Source: Vaginella massiliensis (GTDB lineage: Bacteria > Bacteroidota > Bacteroidia > Flavobacteriales > Weeksellaceae). Taken from it: DNA of 64,000 bases. The stretch lies in the NCBI RefSeq assembly GCF_900089075.1, contig NZ_LT593746.1:951207-1015206 (forward strand). Reading direction: 5' to 3'. Below, piece after piece: positions 1-8,222 of this stretch (positions are counted from its first letter, which is position 1; each line of letters begins with the position of its first letter). A program made the translations under genes and the position numbers. Below the pieces are notes generated by a model that saw nothing but the letters and a program-made list of their open reading frames with translations, searched no databases and was not told where the DNA came from.

Positions 1-1
1 T

Positions 2-2110
2 TTGGATGACCAAGCCTTGAAAGGAGCGCTCCGAACAGAAGAATTAGAAGCGGTTCAAGAACTGAAACGCTTAGCCAGTGGTTCGGATCTTGCCTCACAG
101 ACCATTCGCCAAGCTCAAGTGCTAGAAGGCTCGGTTCGTAATACTGGAATTCACGCTTGTGGGGTAATCATCACACCAGACGATATTACGAATTTTGTAC
201 CCGTCACCACAGCAAAAGATTCGGATTTGTATGTGACACAATTCGACAACTCTGTTGCAGAAAGTGCAGGTTTACTGAAAATGGACTTCTTAGGGTTGAA
301 GACGTTGACTTTGATTAAAGACACCGTGAAATTGGTGAAAATGCGTCATGGTATTGATTTAGACCCAGACAACTTCCCGATAGATGATGTCAAAACCTAC
401 GAACTCTTCCAAAGGGGCGAAACCATCGGCGTCTTCCAATACGAATCTCCTGGCATGCAAAAATACATGCGCGAACTGAAACCAACGGTATTTGCCGACC
501 TCATTGCCATGAATGCGCTGTATAGACCAGGACCATTGGAATATATCCCGTCTTTTATCCGTAGAAAAAATGGAGAGGAAGAAATTACCTACGATCTCGA
601 GGCAATGGAAGAATATTTGGCAGAAACTTACGGTATCACGGTCTACCAAGAACAGGTGATGTTGTTGTCGCAAAAACTAGCAGATTTCTCTAAAGGCGAT
701 GCCGATGTATTGCGAAAAGCAATGGGTAAAAAACAAAAAGATGTTTTGGACAAGATGAAACCAAAATTTGTTGATCAAGCAGCAGCAAAAGGTCATGATC
801 CCAAAATTTTAGAGAAAATCTGGACCGATTGGGAAGCCTTTGCATCCTACGCCTTCAACAAATCGCACTCGACTTGTTATGCTTGGGTAGCCTATCAGAC
901 GGCCTACCTCAAAGCTCATTATCCAGCAGAATACATGGCAGCAGTATTGTCGAATAATATGAACGATATCAAGCAAGTGACTTTCTTTATGGAAGAATGC
1001 AAACGCATGGGCTTGAAAGTGTTGGGTCCAGATGTAAACGAATCGATTGTGAAATTCAATGTGAACGAAGATAATGCCATACGATTTGGTATGGGAGCGA
1101 TAAAAGGTGTAGGAACAGCTGCCGTAAATTCCATCATATCAGAACGAGCAGAAAACGGCGCATTCCAATCCATTTTCGATTTTGTAAAGCGAGTTGATCT
1201 TCGAACAGTGAATAAAAAAACAATAGAAAATCTGATTCTTGCTGGCGGTTTCGATCAGTTCCCTTTTCATAGAGGACGCTATTTTTATATAGAAGACGGA
1301 ACCAGCAGTTTGGAGAAAATTATAAAATACGGAGCAAATTATCAGGCTCAAAAAGGCAGTGCGCAGACCTCTTTGTTTGGCGATGCACTAGGCGAAGTAG
1401 AAGATGTTGTTCCTCATCTGCCAGATTGCGAAAAATGGAACATGGTACAGCAATTGGCAAAAGAAAAAGAAGTGGTCGGGATGTATATTTCGTCGCATCC
1501 GTTAGATGATTTCAAAAACGAGTTGGCTTTGGTGACCAATATGAGCCTTCAAAAATTGAAGGGGAACGAAGAAAACTTGTTGGATCGAGAGCTTTCGATT
1601 GGTGGAATTATGAGCAATGTACAACACCGAATTGCCAAAAGCGGAAACGAATACGGTAGTTTTACCTTTAGCGATTATACCGATCAATACGAATTTACCT
1701 TGTTTGGCGAAGACTACCTCAAATTCAAACATTTCTTGAGCGAAAACCGATTTCTCAACATTCGGTTGAGTTTCTCACAACGCATCTACAAAGACAAAGA
1801 AGGAAACATAAACAGCAGCCGAATGTTTACCAAAATCATCAAAATGCAACTGTTGAGTGAGATTTTAACCCAAAACACCGACAGCCTTACACTCACCGTG
1901 AAATTAGACGATCTTTCTGAAGAATTGATCGAACGTCTGATGGAGCTGATTATGAAGTATCAAGGAGACAAGAAACTGAACTTCTATATCATTGATAAAG
2001 CGTTGAAACAAAAACTCGAATTGCCATCAGCCAAGTTCAAAGTCAATATCTGTCGAGAGTTGATTCATGAGATAGACGAATATCAGCATCTGCATTATCA
2101 TTTGAATTGA
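2..2110 (+). CDS. dnaE: DNA polymerase III alpha subunit, C-terminal part (5' end outside window)
   Basis: This is the C-terminal ~702 residues of the replicative DNA polymerase catalytic subunit; the reading frame is already open at the left edge, so the N-terminal PHP and palm regions lie upstream. The fragment begins in the C-family polymerase core (KMDFLGLKTLTLIKD, then the fingers region with the ALYRPGPLE motif). It continues through a helix-hairpin-helix region and an OB-fold around fragment residues 525-620 (LSIGGIMSNV ... FTLFGEDY). The OB-fold binds single-stranded template and the tail region contacts the tau subunit and clamp in related enzymes. The frame is intact to its TGA stop, with no sign of an intein. 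trxA follows after about 100 bases on the same strand. Confidence 0.96.
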   Translation: MDDQALKGALRTEELEAVQELKRLASGSDLASQTIRQAQVLEGSVRNTGIHACGVIITPDDITNFVPVTTAKDSDLYVTQFDNSVAESAGLLKMDFLGLKTLTLIKDTVKLVKMRHGIDLDPDNFPIDDVKTYELFQRGETIGVFQYESPGMQKYMRELKPTVFADLIAMNALYRPGPLEYIPSFIRRKNGEEEITYDLEAMEEYLAETYGITVYQEQVMLLSQKLADFSKGDADVLRKAMGKKQKDVLDKMKPKFVDQAAAKGHDPKILEKIWTDWEAFASYAFNKSHSTCYAWVAYQTAYLKAHYPAEYMAAVLSNNMNDIKQVTFFMEECKRMGLKVLGPDVNESIVKFNVNEDNAIRFGMGAIKGVGTAAVNSIISERAENGAFQSIFDFVKRVDLRTVNKKTIENLILAGGFDQFPFHRGRYFYIEDGTSSLEKIIKYGANYQAQKGSAQTSLFGDALGEVEDVVPHLPDCEKWNMVQQLAKEKEVVGMYISSHPLDDFKNELALVTNMSLQKLKGNEENLLDRELSIGGIMSNVQHRIAKSGNEYGSFTFSDYTDQYEFTLFGEDYLKFKHFLSENRFLNIRLSFSQRIYKDKEGNINSSRMFTKIIKMQLLSEILTQNTDSLTLTVKLDDLSEELIERLMELIMKYQGDKKLNFYIIDKALKQKLELPSAKFKVNICRELIHEIDEYQHLHYHLN

Positions 2111-2209
2111 TGATGATCGAATAAGTTTAAATAATAAGAAGAAAACCATAATTCAATAATAATTTACTACATTTGTTATCATAACAGCTAATAAAACAAA
2201 AACAAGATT

Positions 2210-2527
2210 ATGGCATTAGAAGTAACAGATACAAGTTTTGAAAGCGAAATCATCAACTCGGGTAAACCAGCTATGGTAGATTTTTGGGCAGTTTGGTGCG
2301 GTCCATGTCGTATGGTAGGACCAGTAGTCGAAGAAATTGCAGGCGAATACACTGGAAAAGCAGTGGTGGCAAAAGTAGATGTCGACACCAACCAAGAAGT
2401 TGCAGCCAAATACGGTATCCGCAACATCCCGACGATTCTCTATTTCAAAAACGGTGAAGTAGTAGACAAAGTAGTGGGAGTAGCACCGAAAGAACAATTG
2501 GTGGCAAAACTAGAAGCATTGCTGTAA
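2210..2527 (+). CDS. trxA: thioredoxin
   Basis: A 105-residue cytoplasmic thioredoxin that reduces protein disulfides, using electrons from thioredoxin reductase (not in the window). The redox motif WCGPC sits at residues 29-33 (Cys30, Cys33), preceded by the usual VDFWA strand. The cis-proline loop NIPT is present near residue 75, and the C-terminal helix ends KLEALL. Length and motif order match a canonical TrxA. It follows dnaE on the same strand and is closed by a strong terminator at 2569-2597, so it is probably its own unit or the end of a dnaE transcript. Confidence 0.97.
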   Translation: MALEVTDTSFESEIINSGKPAMVDFWAVWCGPCRMVGPVVEEIAGEYTGKAVVAKVDVDTNQEVAAKYGIRNIPTILYFKNGEVVDKVVGVAPKEQLVAKLEALL

Positions 2528-2568
2528 AAATATAAATCAATAAATATTTGATTTCTAAAATACTAGAC

Positions 2569-2597
2569 AAACTCAGTTGAAAAACTGAGTTTTTTTT
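2569..2597 (+). terminator. intrinsic terminator after trxA
   Basis: The arms AAACTCAGTT and AACTGAGTTT form a stem of about 10 bp with a very short loop, followed directly by a run of T. It lies 40 bases after the trxA stop. Confidence 0.85.
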
Positions 2598-2607
2598 ATG
2601 AATTTTA

Positions 2608-2638
2608 TTAGGAAGTAACAAAAAACCGTGTATATTTG
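2608..2638 (+). promoter_or_regulatory. candidate promoter of the tRNA-Asp cluster
   Basis: TATATTTG at 2631-2638 matches the Bacteroidota -7 element TAnnTTTG. The expected -33 position (2608-2611) reads TTAG, one mismatch from TTTG. The first tRNA starts 20 bases downstream. Confidence 0.6.
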
Positions 2639-2658
2639 CAATCCGAAACTGATACACT

Positions 2659-2735
2659 GATCCGGTAGTTCAGTTGGTTAGAATACTTGCCTGTCACGCA
2701 AGTGGTCGCGGGTTCGAGTCCCGTCCGGATCGCCA
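2659..2735 (+). tRNA. tRNA-Asp (GTC), copy 1
   Basis: The acceptor arms GATCCGG and CCGGATC pair perfectly. The anticodon loop carries GTC and the T arm reads GGGTTCGAGTCCC. Discriminator G and an encoded CCA end the gene. It is the first of three near-identical copies. Confidence 0.95.
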
Positions 2736-2772
2736 AGTTTTTTTTTCGAACAAAAATATTTATAAAAATACT

Positions 2773-2849
2773 GATCCGGTAGTTCAGCTGGTTAGAATAC
2801 TTGCCTGTCACGCAAGTGGTCGCGGGTTCGAGTCCCGTCCGGATCGCCA
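2773..2849 (+). tRNA. tRNA-Asp (GTC), copy 2
   Basis: Identical to copy 1 except for a T-to-C change in the D loop (AGCTGG instead of AGTTGG). Anticodon GTC and encoded CCA are retained. The spacer to copy 1 is T-rich with a short AT-rich tail. Confidence 0.95.
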
Positions 2850-2885
2850 AGTTTTTTTTCGAACAAAAATATTTATAAGAATACT

Positions 2886-2962
2886 GATCCGGTAGTTCAG
2901 TTGGTTAGAATACTTGCCTGTCACGCAAGTGGTCGCGGGTTCGAGTCCCGTCCGGATCGCCA
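2886..2962 (+). tRNA. tRNA-Asp (GTC), copy 3
   Basis: Same sequence as copy 1, with anticodon GTC and encoded CCA. It is followed by a terminator at 2983-3020, so the three copies are probably one transcript. Confidence 0.95.
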
Positions 2963-2982
2963 TTATAATCTCAATGCGATAC

Positions 2983-3020
2983 AAAATGCTGTGAAATTTA
3001 GATTTTACAGCATTTTTTTT
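2983..3020 (+). terminator. intrinsic terminator after tRNA-Asp cluster
   Basis: AAAATGCTGTGAAAT (2983-2997) pairs with ATTTTACAGCATTTT (3002-3016), with G-T pairing, and a T run follows. Confidence 0.8.
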
Positions 3021-3291
3021 CTAACATCATCAAAGAATTTCAAAAAAATTATATTCAGATCGTGACTATTTGATTTTCTTAGCCTTAACAGCAAAGCGCA
3101 TAGATTTTATTAATAATCAACTTTTTGGCGAAAAATAAAAAACCGAGAATAGTATTTTTTAGATTTATAATTACCCGAAAAGCATTTGATAGGTAAAGAA
3201 TTTTTAAAATAAAAGTTTGATAGTTTAGTTATTGTTTATCAAATTTCGCTGTCAATTCAGAACTTAGCCTGAATTTACAAAATAATTCAAG
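3021..3291. other. AT-rich intergenic stretch without a visible gene
   Basis: No open frame with coding character and no RNA gene is seen. It presumably carries the promoter of the NUDIX gene, but no convincing -33/-7 pair stands out. Confidence 0.5.
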
Positions 3292-3702
3292 ATGAAAACG
3301 CTTTATATCGCCAATGCTCTTGTGCTCAATCCTCGAGGCGAATTGCTGGTCGTTCGTAAAAAAGGATCAAAATATTTTCAACTGGTAGGCGGGAAAATCG
3401 AGGCAAACGAAAAACCATTCGAAACATTACAACGCGAATTTCTCGAAGAAATTAATCTCGATATCACCCAGCACCAGGTCCTCTTTTTGGGGCAACACCA
3501 TACCTTGGCGGTAAACGAAAAAAACACCCGAGTGCATGCGCATATCTATCAAGTAGAATTGTCGCAAGACACAAGCATCGCGACACAAGCAGAAATCGAA
3601 GAGCTGCTTTGGTTGAATCGAACCAATTACAAGAACTACCCGTTGGCTCATTTATTGTCAGAATTTGCCCTGCCCAGATGGTTAGAAAAATTTAATCGAT
3701 AA
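3292..3702 (+). CDS. NUDIX hydrolase
   Basis: A 136-residue protein of the NUDIX superfamily, which hydrolyses nucleoside diphosphates linked to another group. The substrate cannot be read from the sequence. The NUDIX box lies at residues 34-56: Gly34, Glu40, then REFLEE at 49-54, which supplies the metal-binding glutamates. The glycine normally found after the EE pair is Asn here (EEINL). The N-terminal strand ALVLNPRGELLVVRK is typical of the fold. It appears monocistronic, with about 330 noncoding bases upstream and bcp downstream. Candidate roles include sanitising oxidised nucleotides, but this is not determined. Confidence 0.85.
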   Translation: MKTLYIANALVLNPRGELLVVRKKGSKYFQLVGGKIEANEKPFETLQREFLEEINLDITQHQVLFLGQHHTLAVNEKNTRVHAHIYQVELSQDTSIATQAEIEELLWLNRTNYKNYPLAHLLSEFALPRWLEKFNR

Positions 3703-3738
3703 AAATTTATTGCGACACATCTTGTCGTTAAAAGAAGC

Positions 3739-3746
3739 TATATTTG
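3739..3746 (+). promoter_or_regulatory. -7 promoter element for bcp
   Basis: TATATTTG matches TAnnTTTG. It lies 90 bases before the ATG at 3836, which supports that start over one at 3776. No well-spaced -33 element is seen. Confidence 0.45.
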
Positions 3747-3835
3747 CAAAGTAAATCAGAATTAATTTCGGTCGAATGTCGTTCAAATCAAGATATATTC
3801 TTTATTTTTACAAGAAGACCCAAAACAAAATAATT

Positions 3836-4285
3836 ATGCTGAAAGTTGGAGATAAAGTGCCTGATTTTAAAGGTGTTGATCAAGATGGAAAAACGGTGTC
3901 TCTACAAGACTATAAAGGTAAAAGGTTGGTGGTGTTTTTCTATCCGAAAGCGAGCACGCCAGGCTGTACTGCCGAAGCTTGCGATTTACGCGACAACGAA
4001 TCTGCCCTAAAAGCCAAAGGCTACGAATTGCTAGGCGTGAGTGCAGACTCGGTTACAAGACAAAAAAAATTTGCCGAAAAATATCAATTACCCTTCCCGT
4101 TGCTGGCCGATGAATCGCACGAAATAATTAATATTTTTGGCGTTTGGGGTCCCAAAAAATTTATGGGGAAAACCTATGATGGCATTCACCGCACAACCTT
4201 TATCTTAGATGAAGAAGGTGTGGTCGAAGAGGTAATCGAAAAGGTGAAAACCAAAGAACATGCAAATCAAATTTTAAAACAATAA
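3836..4285 (+). CDS. bcp: thioredoxin-dependent thiol peroxidase (bacterioferritin comigratory protein, peroxiredoxin Q)
   Basis: A 149-residue atypical 2-Cys peroxiredoxin that reduces hydrogen peroxide and organic peroxides in the cytoplasm with thioredoxin as reductant. The peroxidatic Cys44 sits in STPGCTAEAC and the resolving Cys49 is five residues on, the Bcp/PrxQ arrangement. The frame is open upstream to 3776, but the family begins at MLKVGDKVPDF, so the ATG at 3836 is preferred. recA starts 14 bases downstream, so the two may be co-transcribed. That would couple peroxide defence and DNA repair, an inference from spacing only. Confidence 0.94.
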   Translation: MLKVGDKVPDFKGVDQDGKTVSLQDYKGKRLVVFFYPKASTPGCTAEACDLRDNESALKAKGYELLGVSADSVTRQKKFAEKYQLPFPLLADESHEIINIFGVWGPKKFMGKTYDGIHRTTFILDEEGVVEEVIEKVKTKEHANQILKQ

Positions 4286-4299
4286 AAAAATAATTAGAA

Positions 4300-5304
4300 A
4301 TGAGTGATCTAGATAATAAAAAGAAAGCCTTACAATTGGTTTTAGACAAAATGGATAAAACCTACGGAAAAGGCGCAGTGATGCGAATGGGCGATAGTGC
4401 CGTAGACGATAAAATAGAAGTGATTCCGTCTGGGTCTTTAGGATTGGATTTGGCATTAGGTATTGGCGGCTACCCAAGAGGGCGAGTGATCGAAATTTAC
4501 GGACCAGAATCGTCGGGTAAAACGACCTTGACCTTGCATGCGATAGCAGAGGCACAGAAGCAAGGAGGTATTGCTGCTTTTATTGATGCAGAGCATGCTT
4601 TCGATCGTTTCTATGCAGAAAAGTTGGGGGTAGATGTAGAAAACCTCATCGTCTCACAACCCGACAATGGTGAGCAAGCATTAGAAATTGCCGATAATTT
4701 GATACGCTCTGGTGCCATTGACATCATCGTTATCGACTCGGTTGCTGCACTTACGCCAAAGGCCGAAATCGAAGGAGAAATGGGCGATTCTCGTATGGGA
4801 TTACAAGCGCGTTTGATGTCTCAAGCCTTGCGAAAGTTAACCTCTACAATCTCTAAAACCAAGTGTACAGCCATTTTCATCAATCAGCTACGTGAGAAAA
4901 TTGGCGTAATGTTCGGAAATCCGGAAACCACAACAGGGGGAAACGCCTTGAAGTTCTATGCATCGGTTCGTTTAGACATCAGACGAGCAACGCAGATAAA
5001 AAATGGCGATGAGGTTATCGGAAATCACGCCAAAGTAAAAGTGGTGAAAAACAAAGTGGCTCCACCATTCCGTCAGGCTGAATTCGATATCATGTATGGA
5101 GAAGGAATCTCTAAAGTTGGTGAGATTCTAGATTTGGCTGTTGATAAAGGAATAGTGCAGAAATCGGGTTCTTGGTATTCTTACAACGAAAGCAAATTGG
5201 GACAAGGGCGAGACGCTGTAAAAGATGTTTTGAAAGATAACCCAGAGCTTGCAGAAGAAATAGAAGCGAAAATCGTTGAGATGATAAAAGGAGCAGAAGC
5301 TTAG
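4300..5304 (+). CDS. recA: recombinase RecA
   Basis: A 334-residue RecA, the ATP-dependent strand-exchange protein that also triggers LexA-type autoproteolysis. Walker A GPESSGKT is at residues 68-75 and Walker B ([12 protein letters not shown]) is near residue 145. Loop regions [20 protein letters not shown] and [20 protein letters not shown], which form the DNA-binding L1 and L2 loops, are intact. The C-terminus is short and has few acidic residues. It follows bcp closely and ends in a strong bidirectional terminator at 5331-5367. Confidence 0.98.
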   Translation: MSDLDNKKKALQLVLDKMDKTYGKGAVMRMGDSAVDDKIEVIPSGSLGLDLALGIGGYPRGRVIEIYGPESSGKTTLTLHAIAEAQKQGGIAAFIDAEHAFDRFYAEKLGVDVENLIVSQPDNGEQALEIADNLIRSGAIDIIVIDSVAALTPKAEIEGEMGDSRMGLQARLMSQALRKLTSTISKTKCTAIFINQLREKIGVMFGNPETTTGGNALKFYASVRLDIRRATQIKNGDEVIGNHAKVKVVKNKVAPPFRQAEFDIMYGEGISKVGEILDLAVDKGIVQKSGSWYSYNESKLGQGRDAVKDVLKDNPELAEEIEAKIVEMIKGAEA

Positions 5305-5330
5305 TTGCAACTCGCTCAGAAAAAATAGTA

Positions 5331-5367
5331 AATTCCTGTTTTAGCTTTGCTAAAACAGGAATTTTTT
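5331..5367. terminator. bidirectional terminator between recA and the convergent gene
   Basis: A perfect 15-bp stem, AATTCCTGTTTTAGC with GCTAAAACAGGAATT and a 3-base loop, followed by a T run on the plus strand. The flanking genes converge on it. Confidence 0.9.
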
Positions 5368-5374
5368 ATGGTAA

Positions 5375-6820
5375 TTAATCGATTTTTAATTTCTGTCGAT
5401 ATCCAAACATGCTTCGGTCTTTGATCATTTCGGCAACAACTGGCGGGCATTCTTCTTCCCAACCCTCTTCGCCATTAGCGATCCGCTCCAGTAATCTGCG
5501 AGAATAGGTGTTGAGGTATTCTTCGTTATATTCTTCAATATCCTCTATTTTACCATTGTACAAGAAATATTTGTATAACTCGTGCAAATTCTTTTCGACC
5601 TTCAGGTTTTTAGAAGTAAGCAATTTATTTTCTTCTTTGTCGAGGTAAGGATAAAGGTAAATCTTCATGTGTTTTTTGAAGAGTTTACCAAAGGCTTCCA
5701 TGATGCCACCAGGCAAATTTACGTAATAATTCTCTTTGAAAATTTCTAAGAGATTATTTACCCCCATTGCCAATCCTATTTTGGTTTGATTGCGAGTGAA
5801 TTTAGAAAAATAATCGACGAGTTTGTAATATTCAGAGAAATCAGAGATGATTACATTGTAGCCCATACTCCCGATAATATCGGCCCTGTCGAGAAAATCT
5901 CGTTCGTCCAATTCGCCTTGTCCGCTCGCGGCAATCAAATTGCTCAGCGTAATTTCGAAAAGAATTTCGGTATTGCTTTCGGTTACTCCTTCGGCTTGCA
6001 TAAATTTTCTCAATCCGCCTTCGAACATGTCTTTATTCACGTTCATAAATGGGCGGAAAGATCCTCGAACGGCATAAATATTTTTTTTGTAAAGCATGTC
6101 GGCTGGTAAGACATTTTTACCTTGCGGATTGAAAACTACGACATCGGCAAAACCGTTTTTTACCAATTGTAAACTCATCAATCGGTTGTCGACATACTTG
6201 AAGTGTGGCCCTCTGAAGTTGATCATATCAATTTCGATCTGATCTTTGTCGAGCGTATCGTAAAGTGATTGTATCAATGCTCTTGGATTCTCGTGCAAAT
6301 AGTAAGCGCCATAAATCAAATTCACGCCCAAAACTCCCAAAGTCTCTTGTTGCAATTGGGCTGAGTTCTCTTTGAATTTTACATGAAAAACAATTTCGTC
6401 GGCTTCTTTGTCTTCAACATTCAGTTTGAAACGAAGTCCAACCCACCCATGACCTTCGTTTTTCTTGGCGTAATCAATCGTTGTTACGGTGTTGGCATAG
6501 GCAAAGAAACATTTTTCTTTGTGTTGCTCTTTGGTCAGACGCTTTTTCATCAACCTCATTTCATGATCCAGCATTTTTTTCAACCGCGTCTGGGTTACAT
6601 AGCGGTTGTCATCTTCAACGCCGTAAATGGCATCAGAAAAATCTTTATCATAAGCACTCATGGCTTTTGCGAGCGTACCAGAAGCTGCACCAGCACGATA
6701 GAAAAACCGAACCGTTTCTTGTCCTGCACCGATCTCGGCAAAAGAACCATAGATTTTAGGGTTCAAATTGATGATCAGCGCCTTTTGTTTTGGCGTTAAA
6801 ACTTGTTGAATCGACGTCAT
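5375..6820 (-). CDS. conserved protein of unknown function, ~481 aa
   Basis: I do not recognise a characterised family. The protein is large, soluble-looking, and has no signal peptide or membrane segment. Distinctive stretches are an N-terminal NPKIYGSFAEIGAGQETV, a GHGWVGLRFK segment, a central MINFRGPHFKYVDN, and a KYFLYNGKIEDIEEY segment near the C-terminus. The frame extends to 6859, but the ATG at 6820 (MTSIQQVLTPKQK) is a better start because upstream residues look non-conserved. It is convergent with recA and divergent from the metallo-hydrolase at 6957. Proteins of this kind are widely conserved and often carry misleading automatic names, so no function is assigned. Confidence 0.8.
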   Translation of the reverse strand: MTSIQQVLTPKQKALIINLNPKIYGSFAEIGAGQETVRFFYRAGAASGTLAKAMSAYDKDFSDAIYGVEDDNRYVTQTRLKKMLDHEMRLMKKRLTKEQHKEKCFFAYANTVTTIDYAKKNEGHGWVGLRFKLNVEDKEADEIVFHVKFKENSAQLQQETLGVLGVNLIYGAYYLHENPRALIQSLYDTLDKDQIEIDMINFRGPHFKYVDNRLMSLQLVKNGFADVVVFNPQGKNVLPADMLYKKNIYAVRGSFRPFMNVNKDMFEGGLRKFMQAEGVTESNTEILFEITLSNLIAASGQGELDERDFLDRADIIGSMGYNVIISDFSEYYKLVDYFSKFTRNQTKIGLAMGVNNLLEIFKENYYVNLPGGIMEAFGKLFKKHMKIYLYPYLDKEENKLLTSKNLKVEKNLHELYKYFLYNGKIEDIEEYNEEYLNTYSRRLLERIANGEEGWEEECPPVVAEMIKDRSMFGYRQKLKID

Positions 6821-6956
6821 GAAAGTTGAAGCTTTTTTTAGAAGTTGTAAATTTATCAATTCGTAATGGGATTACAAATTAACATTAGAAAAATCGGTCT
6901 ATTTTTAACAATAAAACGGTTTTTGATAGTAGATTTATACCGTAAATTAGCTATGC

Positions 6957-7739
6957 ATGAAAGAGACAATTGTGGCTACGTTTTTAGGAACAGGCACTTC
7001 GCAGGGTGTTCCTGTTATTGGGAGTGATCATCCTGTGTGTTTGTCAACCGATGTGCGCGATATGCGTTTGCGCTCATCGTTTATGGTCGAAAAAAAATAC
7101 ACTCGTCTGGTGGTCGATTGTGGTCCAGATTTTAGGATGCAAATGCTTCGGGCAAAAGTAGATCGGTTGGATGGGATACTGTTTACCCACGAGCACAACG
7201 ATCATGTGTTGGGCATAGACGATACGCGACCTTTGGTCTTCAAGTCGGGCAAAGAAATGCCTATTTATGCGTTAGATAGGGTGATTGAAGCCATCAAACA
7301 GCGATTTCCTTATGTTTTTACAGCAGACCGTTACCCGGGTGTTCCAAGAATTGAGGAGCATACGATAGACGAAAACCAGTCGTTGATGATAGGAGATTTG
7401 CAGATTCAACCCGTGAAAGTTTTTCATGGACAATTGCCGATACTCGGGTATATTTTCGATCAACGCTTGGCTTATCTTACCGATGTAAAATTTTTACCAG
7501 AAGAATCGAAACAACAACTGATGAATATCGAGGTCTTGGTAATAAGTGCGCTGAGGCAAGAACGAGCGCATCATGCTCATTTGTTGTTAGAAGATGCCAT
7601 TGCGTTGTCTAGAGAATTGAAAGCAAAGCAAACCTATATCACGCACATTAGTTACGAAATGGGATTTTTTTCTGAGGTTAACTCGCAGTTACCCAAAGGA
7701 ATAAGTTTGGCGTATGATAATTTGCAAATAAAAATGTAA
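6957..7739 (+). CDS. metallo-beta-lactamase fold hydrolase, PhnP-like
   Basis: A 260-residue metallo-hydrolase. The zinc motif HEHNDH occupies residues 78-83 and a GTGTSQGVP segment near the N-terminus is the PhnP/ElaC-type opening (LGTGTSxGVP). Later metal-ligand histidines are plausible at VFHGQLP (about 155), HAHLLL (about 203) and ITHISYEMG (about 225). PhnP itself is a cyclic phosphodiesterase of phosphonate metabolism, but no phn genes are nearby, so only a phosphodiesterase-type hydrolase is inferred. It is immediately followed by the tRNA-Leu promoter. Confidence 0.88.
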   Translation: MKETIVATFLGTGTSQGVPVIGSDHPVCLSTDVRDMRLRSSFMVEKKYTRLVVDCGPDFRMQMLRAKVDRLDGILFTHEHNDHVLGIDDTRPLVFKSGKEMPIYALDRVIEAIKQRFPYVFTADRYPGVPRIEEHTIDENQSLMIGDLQIQPVKVFHGQLPILGYIFDQRLAYLTDVKFLPEESKQQLMNIEVLVISALRQERAHHAHLLLEDAIALSRELKAKQTYITHISYEMGFFSEVNSQLPKGISLAYDNLQIKM

Positions 7740-7746
7740 AAAAATA

Positions 7747-7777
7747 TTTGTAAAAAATAGAAACCGTATTATATTTG
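7747..7777 (+). promoter_or_regulatory. promoter of tRNA-Leu
   Basis: TTTG at 7747-7750, a 19-bp spacer, then TATATTTG at 7770-7777. This is an exact match to TTTG-N19-TAnnTTTG. The tRNA starts 16 bases after it. Confidence 0.85.
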
Positions 7778-7792
7778 CAATCCCAAAAGGAC

Positions 7793-7873
7793 GCTCGGAT
7801 GGCGGAATTGGTAGACGCGCACGACTCAAACTCGTGTTCCTTTGGAGTGTGGGTTCGATTCCCACTCCGAGTA
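7793..7873 (+). tRNA. tRNA-Leu (CAA)
   Basis: Acceptor arms GCTCGGA and TCCGAGT, a long variable arm as in class II tRNAs (TGTTCCTTTGGAGT), anticodon CAA in the loop CTCAAAC, T arm GGGTTCGATTCCC. No CCA is encoded. Confidence 0.93.
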
Positions 7874-7880
7874 CTTAAAG

Positions 7881-7909
7881 CCTCAACTCATTGAAGTTGA
7901 GGTTTTTTT
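7881..7909 (+). terminator. terminator after tRNA-Leu
   Basis: CCTCAACT pairs with AGTTGAGG around a 6-base loop, followed by seven T. Confidence 0.85.
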
Positions 7910-7976
7910 ATTTTGTACTTATTCTCCATTTATTTCAATAATGATAAATTTTAAAGACGAAGTTTGGGTTTTTACT

Positions 7977-8097
7977 AAAAAAAAATAAGGTCTTCATTGC
8001 CGAAGACCTTACCTAACCTAAACCTATTTAAAAAACCATATGAAAAAAAAATCTTTTTCCTCTTACGGATGTTGTTTTTTTTAAGAAAAAATATTCA
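7977..8097 (-). ncRNA. candidate small RNA, about 120 nt
   Basis: The minus strand carries a -7 element TAAATTTG at 8110-8103, with a TTTG about 21 bases upstream of it. It ends in a perfect 9-bp hairpin (AAGGTCTTC / GAAGACCTT, 7987-8010) followed, after TTA, by nine T on that strand. No credible protein is encoded on the minus strand between them. The only plus-strand frame is a 14-codon ORF at 8040-8084 (MKKKSFSSYGCCFF). Promoter and terminator in register suggest a stand-alone RNA; its family is not identified. Confidence 0.4.
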
Positions 8098-8210
8098 GTA
8101 AGCAAATTTATTGCGAAAGATTTTTTTATTCCAAATATCACAGCGTTCTTGCAGGGATTAAATACAGTAACTAATTAATAAAAAACCGAAGAATTGGACT
8201 TAATATTGAA

Positions 8211-8218
8211 TATTTTTG
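8211..8218 (+). promoter_or_regulatory. -7 element before the EEP-family gene
   Basis: TATTTTTG matches TAnnTTTG but ends only four bases before the ATG at 8223. The transcript would have almost no leader if both the element and this start are right. Confidence 0.4.
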
Positions 8219-8222
8219 CAAG

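Larger units (their letters stand above)
2659..2962 (+). repeat. tandem repeat: tRNA-Asp plus spacer, three copies
   Basis: The units start at 2659, 2773 and 2886, giving periods of 114 and 113 bp. The spacers of units 1 and 2 are also nearly identical (a T run, then CGAACAAAAATATTTATA), so whole units were duplicated, not just the tRNAs. Confidence 0.9.

Noticed and set aside
2-2110. Intein in dnaE
   Set aside because: The polymerase motifs follow one another without an inserted splicing domain in the visible part.
2608-2895. Open frames on both strands over the tRNA-Asp array (for example IRTGLEPATTCVTGKYSN on the minus strand)
   Set aside because: These are translations across tRNA genes, a well-known source of spurious proteins.
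3776-3835. Longer start for bcp at 3776
   Set aside because: The family begins at MLKVGDKVPDF and a -7 element lies only 30 bases before 3776, so the later ATG is the better start.
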